Part shown: positions 5,428-8,584 of the stretch, in pieces
Layout of the letters: the number at the start of each line of letters is the position of its first letter
How positions within the stretch are numbered: position 1 is the stretch's first letter
Assembly: GCA_030037695.1 (NCBI GenBank)
Contig: JASHQF010000106.1
Coordinates: 1 to 8,584 of the forward strand
Direction: 5' to 3'
From: Thermoplasmata archaeon
GTDB lineage: Archaea > Thermoplasmatota > Thermoplasmata > Lutacidiplasmatales > UBA184
DNA length: 8,584 bases
Translations under genes and position numbers: made by a program
The notes under the pieces: model-generated
What the model saw: only the letters and a program-made list of their open reading frames with translations
Told to the model about the DNA's origin: nothing
Databases searched by the model: none

Positions 5428-6969
5428 CTAGCCGTAGCCCCCCGGGAACTGGCCCGGGTCGGCCGACTCGGTCCACTGGTAGTAGCCCATCGAATGGCGC
5501 TGGGCCTCCGTCGCCTCCTGCCGGACGCCTCCTTGGAAGGAACCGTAGACCTCGCGGATCTGCTCCTCGATCGAGCGGGCGCGCTGGAGCGCCTGCTGGA
5601 CGTGCGACGCCTCCACGTACTCCGAGCCCGAGACGGCCGCGAGGTCCCCCGCCGTCCGGATGAGGCCCCCGAGCTCGCGCAGGCGCAGCGTGAGCGCGTT
5701 CCTCCGCCCGTCGATCACCTCCGCGCGGCGCCGCGCCTCCTTGATCAGCTCGAGGACCGCCTCCTTGGTCGCCGGCCGGACCCGACCGTCGACGGCGATC
5801 TCTTGCGCGCAGAACTGGGCGAGGCGCAGCCGGTTCGCGTCGTTGTCCGGCATCGCCGTCTCCAGGAGGACCTCGTACCCTCCGCCCGCGATCCGGGAGC
5901 GCAGCGGGGAGAGGATCCGGTGGAGGTCCTGGATGTTCGCGGCGGCGACCAGGATGAAATCGCACGGCACCCCGTCGACGCGAACGGCCGCCCCACCCGA
6001 CTGGGGGTTGCGTCCCGAGATCGGGAACCGCTTCTCCTGCATCGCGGTGAGGATGTGCCGCTGGAGGAACCCGAGGTGGGGCAGCTCGTCCAGGAACAGG
6101 ACCCCCTCGTGGGCCTCGTGGACCGCCCCCGGGATGACCCGCTCGTACGGCAGGGTCCCGAGCTGGGGATGACCGCCGTAGGGGTCGTGACGGACGTCGC
6201 CCAGGAGCTCCGTCTCGGTCGCGCCGGTCGCCATCACGAACGAGTTGCGGTCGAGCTTCACGAGGACCTTGCGCGGGCTCTCCTTTTGGAGCGTCCGACG
6301 GCGTTCGAGCGCCCGCTGGTCGAGGACCTTGATCCTGTCGCCGCCGCGCTCGTAGGCGACGACCTCTTCGACGCCGTTCCGCAGGCGCGTCGTGCGCACG
6401 GACTCCTGCGGGTTCCCCCCGGGGCTCACGGTGAGCTCGAGGATCCCCCCGACGAGGTCCCGGAACGGGTTGCCGCTCCCGGTCCCGCCGGGCACGACCT
6501 GCTTCACGTTCCCGCAGCTCGGGCAGTACCGCTCGCCGGGCAGGGAGTAGAAGCTGCAGCGCGGGCAGCGGTAGCCGAGGCGCTCGGCGACCGAGGCGGG
6601 CGCGTCCGTGGGCGCGATCAGTTCCCCCTCGACCGAGCGGGCGGCGTCGCGCTCGCGCGACACGTCCTCCCGGGGGACGACCTCGACGCTCGGTCGCTCG
6701 GGGTTCTCCGGATTGTGGACGACCCTCAGCTCCGTGCGCGGCCGGTCGAGGTGGAGCGCGAGCGCCTGGGCGGTCATCGACTTCCCGATCCCCGCCGGGC
6801 CGACCAGGAGCAGGTGCCGGCGCTGGTAGGCGGCGATCCGGGCGATCTCGACCGCCTTCTCCTGCCCGATCACCCGCTCGAGCGGGTCGGTCGGGATCGC
6901 GATGTCCTGCGTCGACCGGATCTCGTCGATCCCCGCCGGCGGCCGGCGGGCGCCGTCGCTCGCGGTCAC
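5428..6969 (-). CDS. LonB-like AAA+ ATPase with zinc ribbon, lacking a peptidase domain
   Basis: A 513-residue AAA+ ATPase most like the ATPase half of archaeal LonB. It shows IGQEKAVEIARIAAYQRR (34-51), Walker A GPAGIGKS (57-64), ATGATETELLGDVRHDP (247-263), Walker B VLFLDEL (290-296), TAMQEKRFPISG (308-319), PCDFILVAAAN with sensor-1 Asn345, the arginine-finger stretch LRSRI (356-360) and sensor-2 region LTLRLRELGG (426-435). LonB normally has two membrane helices after Walker A. Here the insert is soluble and carries a CxxC-x10-CxxC zinc ribbon (Cys135, 138, 149, 152). The protein ends soon after the helical lid (SIEEQIREVYG, 466-476) with a short Gly/Tyr-rich tail. The Lon Ser-Lys peptidase domain is absent, and the tRNA gene follows directly, so nothing has merely been split off. 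It is probably a soluble remodelling ATPase or unfoldase rather than a protease. The start is GTG 6969, probably leaderless; dnaG lies 59 bp upstream. Confidence 0.88.
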   Translation of the reverse strand: MTASDGARRPPAGIDEIRSTQDIAIPTDPLERVIGQEKAVEIARIAAYQRRHLLLVGPAGIGKSMTAQALALHLDRPRTELRVVHNPENPERPSVEVVPREDVSRERDAARSVEGELIAPTDAPASVAERLGYRCPRCSFYSLPGERYCPSCGNVKQVVPGGTGSGNPFRDLVGGILELTVSPGGNPQESVRTTRLRNGVEEVVAYERGGDRIKVLDQRALERRRTLQKESPRKVLVKLDRNSFVMATGATETELLGDVRHDPYGGHPQLGTLPYERVIPGAVHEAHEGVLFLDELPHLGFLQRHILTAMQEKRFPISGRNPQSGGAAVRVDGVPCDFILVAAANIQDLHRILSPLRSRIAGGGYEVLLETAMPDNDANRLRLAQFCAQEIAVDGRVRPATKEAVLELIKEARRRAEVIDGRRNALTLRLRELGGLIRTAGDLAAVSGSEYVEASHVQQALQRARSIEEQIREVYGSFQGGVRQEATEAQRHSMGYYQWTESADPGQFPGGYG

Positions 6970-6997
6970 GGCGGGGAAGGAGAGGGCGCTTGCCCCC

Positions 6998-7004
6998 TAA
7001 TACG
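6998..7004 (-). promoter_or_regulatory. Possible TATA box of the Lon-like ATPase gene
   Basis: The minus strand reads CGTATTA in the 59-bp gap after dnaG. It is about 32 bp before GTG 6969, so transcription would begin within a few bases of the start codon. No Shine-Dalgarno is visible (the leader is CT-rich), which fits a leaderless message and expression partly independent of dnaG. Confidence 0.4.
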
Positions 7005-7028
7005 TTCCCGGGCGGGCTCGCGGTCTCC

Positions 7029-8351
7029 CTAGCGGCCCGGGGCCGGGCCCGTGAGGTCGGCCCGGGTGAAGACCCGGACCTGCTCGGGGAACTTCCCGAT
7101 CGGACCGAGGCGGCTCGCGACGACCGTGCCGATCCCCTTCTCGGAGGCGACGTCGAGCAGGCGCTGGCTCACGATCCCGTCGAAGACGACCGCCTTCGCC
7201 GGGACGCTCAGTTGCGCGATCGCCTCGATCATCTCCTTCACCGGGCTCTCGCCGACGACGGCGGAATTCTCGTCGACGAACAGGCAGCGGGAGGCGTTCT
7301 CCACCTGGCCCAGGAGCTCGAAGTACCGGGCGAGCTCGGGGGGGAGCGAGGCCATCGCCGCCGGGGCGGGGGTGGGCGCGGGTCGGGCCGGCGGGGGACC
7401 GCGTTCGCGCTCCTCCCGACGGCCGCCGCCGTCCGCCCGCTCCTCGCGCCGGTCGGGCCGCCCACCGCCTCCGCTCTCGCCCCGCTCGTCGCGCGGCTCG
7501 CGGGAGGCGCCGGTCGACTCGAACCCGCTCATCTCGAGGTACTGGTTGATCGGGATCTTGTTCCGCAGGCACTTCAACAGCTGCTTCTGCGTCAGCTCCT
7601 CGACCTCGGAGCCGCGGGGGGCGCGGGCGACGAAGTCGATGTCCATCGTCTGCAGCATCTCGCGCAGGATCAGCTCGCCCGCCCGGTCCCCGTCGGTGAA
7701 CGCGGTGACGGTCTTGCCCCGCGAGAGGTCCTTCACCGTCTGCGGGACGCTGGTACCTTCGACGGCGATGACGTTCTTGATCCCGCAGCGCAGGAGGTTC
7801 AGCACGTCCGAGCGCCCCTCGACGACGATCAGGGCGTCGGCCTGATCGATGTTCGGACCGGCCGGGAGGTGCTCGGGCCCGTAGGTCGTGATCTCCTCGA
7901 CCTGGACGGCCTTGCGCACCGCCTCGGTGAGATCGATCCCCACGCCCTTCGTCCCTTCCTGGAGGCGCCCGAGGATCTCCTTCGCGCGCTCGACGATCTT
8001 CTGGCGCTTGGAGATCCGGATGTCCTCGACGCTGACGACCTCGATCTTCGCCCGGCACGGGCCGATCCGGTCGACGGTCTCGAGGCCCGAGGCGAGGATC
8101 GCGGTCTCCACCTGGTCGAGCGACGACGGGATCACGACCTCGCCCTCGCTCTTGCCCTTGCGGCTGTCGATCTCGACCTCGATCCGGCCGATCCGGCCGG
8201 ACTTCTGGAGATCGCGGAGATCGAGCTCGTCCCCGAGGAGACCCTCGGTCTGGCCGAAGACGGCGCCGACGACGTCGGGCTTGTCGATGACGCCCTCGGC
8301 GACGATACGGGCTCGGATCTGGTACTTTGCGGCGTTCGGGTCACTCGTCAT
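7029..8351 (-). CDS. dnaG: Archaeal DnaG-type primase (Toprim domain)
   Basis: Archaeal DnaG homologue, 440 residues from ATG 8351. The N-terminal domain has family blocks VVGAVFGQTEGLLGDELDLR (27-46), SGRIGRIEVEI (51-61) and VVIPSSLDQVETAILASGLE (72-91). The Toprim domain (about 170-255) carries metal-binding acidic residues Glu178 (VVEGRSDV) and Asp220/Asp222 (TDGDRAGE). A charged Gly/Arg/Pro-rich linker (about 283-332) precedes a conserved C-terminal domain with VFDGIVSQRLLDVASEKGI (about 389-407). Archaeal DnaG proteins can make short RNA primers in vitro and are also found bound to the RNA exosome, where they help poly(A) RNA binding; either role may apply. ATG 8351 is preferred over GTG 8366, because AAGGAG overlaps the latter and lies about 14 bases before the former. 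The Lon-like ATPase gene follows after 59 bp. Confidence 0.96.
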   Translation of the reverse strand: MTSDPNAAKYQIRARIVAEGVIDKPDVVGAVFGQTEGLLGDELDLRDLQKSGRIGRIEVEIDSRKGKSEGEVVIPSSLDQVETAILASGLETVDRIGPCRAKIEVVSVEDIRISKRQKIVERAKEILGRLQEGTKGVGIDLTEAVRKAVQVEEITTYGPEHLPAGPNIDQADALIVVEGRSDVLNLLRCGIKNVIAVEGTSVPQTVKDLSRGKTVTAFTDGDRAGELILREMLQTMDIDFVARAPRGSEVEELTQKQLLKCLRNKIPINQYLEMSGFESTGASREPRDERGESGGGGRPDRREERADGGGRREERERGPPPARPAPTPAPAAMASLPPELARYFELLGQVENASRCLFVDENSAVVGESPVKEMIEAIAQLSVPAKAVVFDGIVSQRLLDVASEKGIGTVVASRLGPIGKFPEQVRVFTRADLTGPAPGR

Positions 8352-8366
8352 GGATCTGGTGTTCAC

Positions 8367-8372
8367 TCCTTG
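8367..8372 (-). promoter_or_regulatory. Shine-Dalgarno-like AAGGAG before dnaG
   Basis: The minus strand reads AAGGAG directly before GTG 8366 and about 14 bases before ATG 8351. It rules out GTG 8366 as a well-spaced start and supports ATG 8351, although the spacing is longer than usual. Confidence 0.45.
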
Positions 8373-8466
8373 CTCGGAAGCGCGCGGCGGGCTCGAAACG
8401 AGAACTCGGGCTTCGACCTAGTCGGCGGGCGATACGCGGAGGGGGCGACAGGGGCGAGGGACGATC

Positions 8467-8584
8467 ATGAGTCGCGCTTCCGGATCTCCCGGCGACGGGG
8501 GGAGCTTGCCTCCTTCCGTCCCCGGTGCGTGTTCCGGGACGTTGGAGGAGCGGAGGGTATTTAAGCCGACCGTCGGCCCGGAAC
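8467..8584 (+). CDS. Possible start of a divergent gene, cut by the window edge (acetyl-CoA synthetase N-terminus?)
   Basis: An ATG at 8467 opens a frame of 39 codons that runs off the right edge with no stop. GAGGG lies 7-10 bases upstream. The first ~22 residues are Gly/Ser/Pro-rich. They are followed by TLEERRVFKPTVGPE, which recalls the L-x-E-E-x-R-V-F-x-P segment near the N-terminus of acetyl-CoA synthetases. The fragment is far too short to be sure, and a chance open frame is quite possible. If real, the gene is divergent from dnaG, leaving 115 bp between the two start codons, and the TATA-like element at 8558-8564 would lie inside it. Confidence 0.3.
   Translation, partial: MSRASGSPGDGGSLPPSVPGACSGTLEERRVFKPTVGPE
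8558..8564. promoter_or_regulatory. Strong TATA-like element upstream of dnaG
   Basis: TATTTAA on the plus strand, TTAAATA on the minus strand, the best archaeal TATA match in the window. Read on the minus strand it would start transcription near 8535 and give dnaG a leader of about 180 nt. Read on the plus strand it would start just beyond the right edge. It may instead be part of codons Val-Phe-Lys in the open frame from 8467. Direction cannot be settled here. Confidence 0.35.
8565..8577. repeat. 13-bp palindrome beside the TATA-like element
   Basis: GCCGAC-C-GTCGGC is a perfect 6-bp inverted repeat around one base, directly abutting TATTTAA. In minus-strand orientation it occupies the BRE position, so it could be an operator. 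In GC-rich DNA such a short palindrome may also be chance. Confidence 0.35.

Noticed and set aside
5494..7032. Plus-strand open frame (512 codons) opposite the Lon-like ATPase
   Set aside because: Antisense to a protein with complete AAA+ motifs; the product is Leu/Arg/Asp-rich and unrecognisable.
8391..8401. Short inverted repeat CTCGAAACGAG as an operator
   Set aside because: A 4-bp stem with a 3-nt loop is expected by chance in this composition, and it is not repeated elsewhere in the window.
6990..8564. Plus-strand open frame (524 codons) opposite dnaG
   Set aside because: Antisense to a well-conserved DnaG. Its Leu/Asp/Arg-rich product mirrors the complementary codons.

Overview
This is a GC-rich, densely coded window that reads as archaeal. 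The clearest marker is an archaeal-type DnaG (Toprim) primase. It is joined by a LonB-type AAA+ ATPase, a five-helix membrane protein resembling DUF973, a membrane-anchored surface protein crowded with N-glycosylation sequons, a tRNA without an encoded CCA end, and TATA-like boxes at archaeal spacing before several genes. The gene mix (transhydrogenase, DUF973-like protein, sequon-rich surface protein, DnaG) suggests a high-GC member of the Thermoplasmatota. That placement is inference.

Layout. (1) Bases 2-1247, plus strand: the 3' end of pntB (proton-pumping NAD(P) transhydrogenase beta subunit), followed 7 bp later by a GNAT acetyltransferase. (2) Bases 1285-2061, minus: a five-helix membrane protein. 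It faces, across a 198-bp intergenic stretch, a plus-strand gene (2260-3633) for an N-terminally anchored, heavily sequon-bearing protein whose ectodomain resembles glycoside hydrolase family 12. The last ~110 residues of that reading frame do not look like real protein. (3) Bases 3602-4225, minus: a TehB-like SAM methyltransferase. Upstream lies ~445 bp without a convincing gene, then a RimJ/RimL-type acetyltransferase (4671-5195, minus). (4) Bases 5300-5372, minus: tRNA-Val(GAC). (5) Bases 5428-6969, minus: a LonB-like AAA+ ATPase that carries a zinc ribbon where LonB has its membrane segments and ends before any peptidase domain. (6) Bases 7029-8351, minus: dnaG, with a 5' region holding a strong TATA-like element and a 13-bp palindrome. 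A reading frame running off the right edge (from 8467, plus) may be the start of a divergent gene.

How the genes relate: pntB supplies NADPH using the proton gradient. dnaG and the Lon-like ATPase are co-directional, 59 bp apart, and may be functionally or only positionally linked. The GH12-like protein and the DUF973-like protein are divergent envelope genes. The most unusual element is the peptidase-less, zinc-ribbon LonB-type ATPase beside dnaG. The second is the divergent GH12-like surface protein with a suspect C-terminus. No mobile element, CRISPR array or rRNA was seen.
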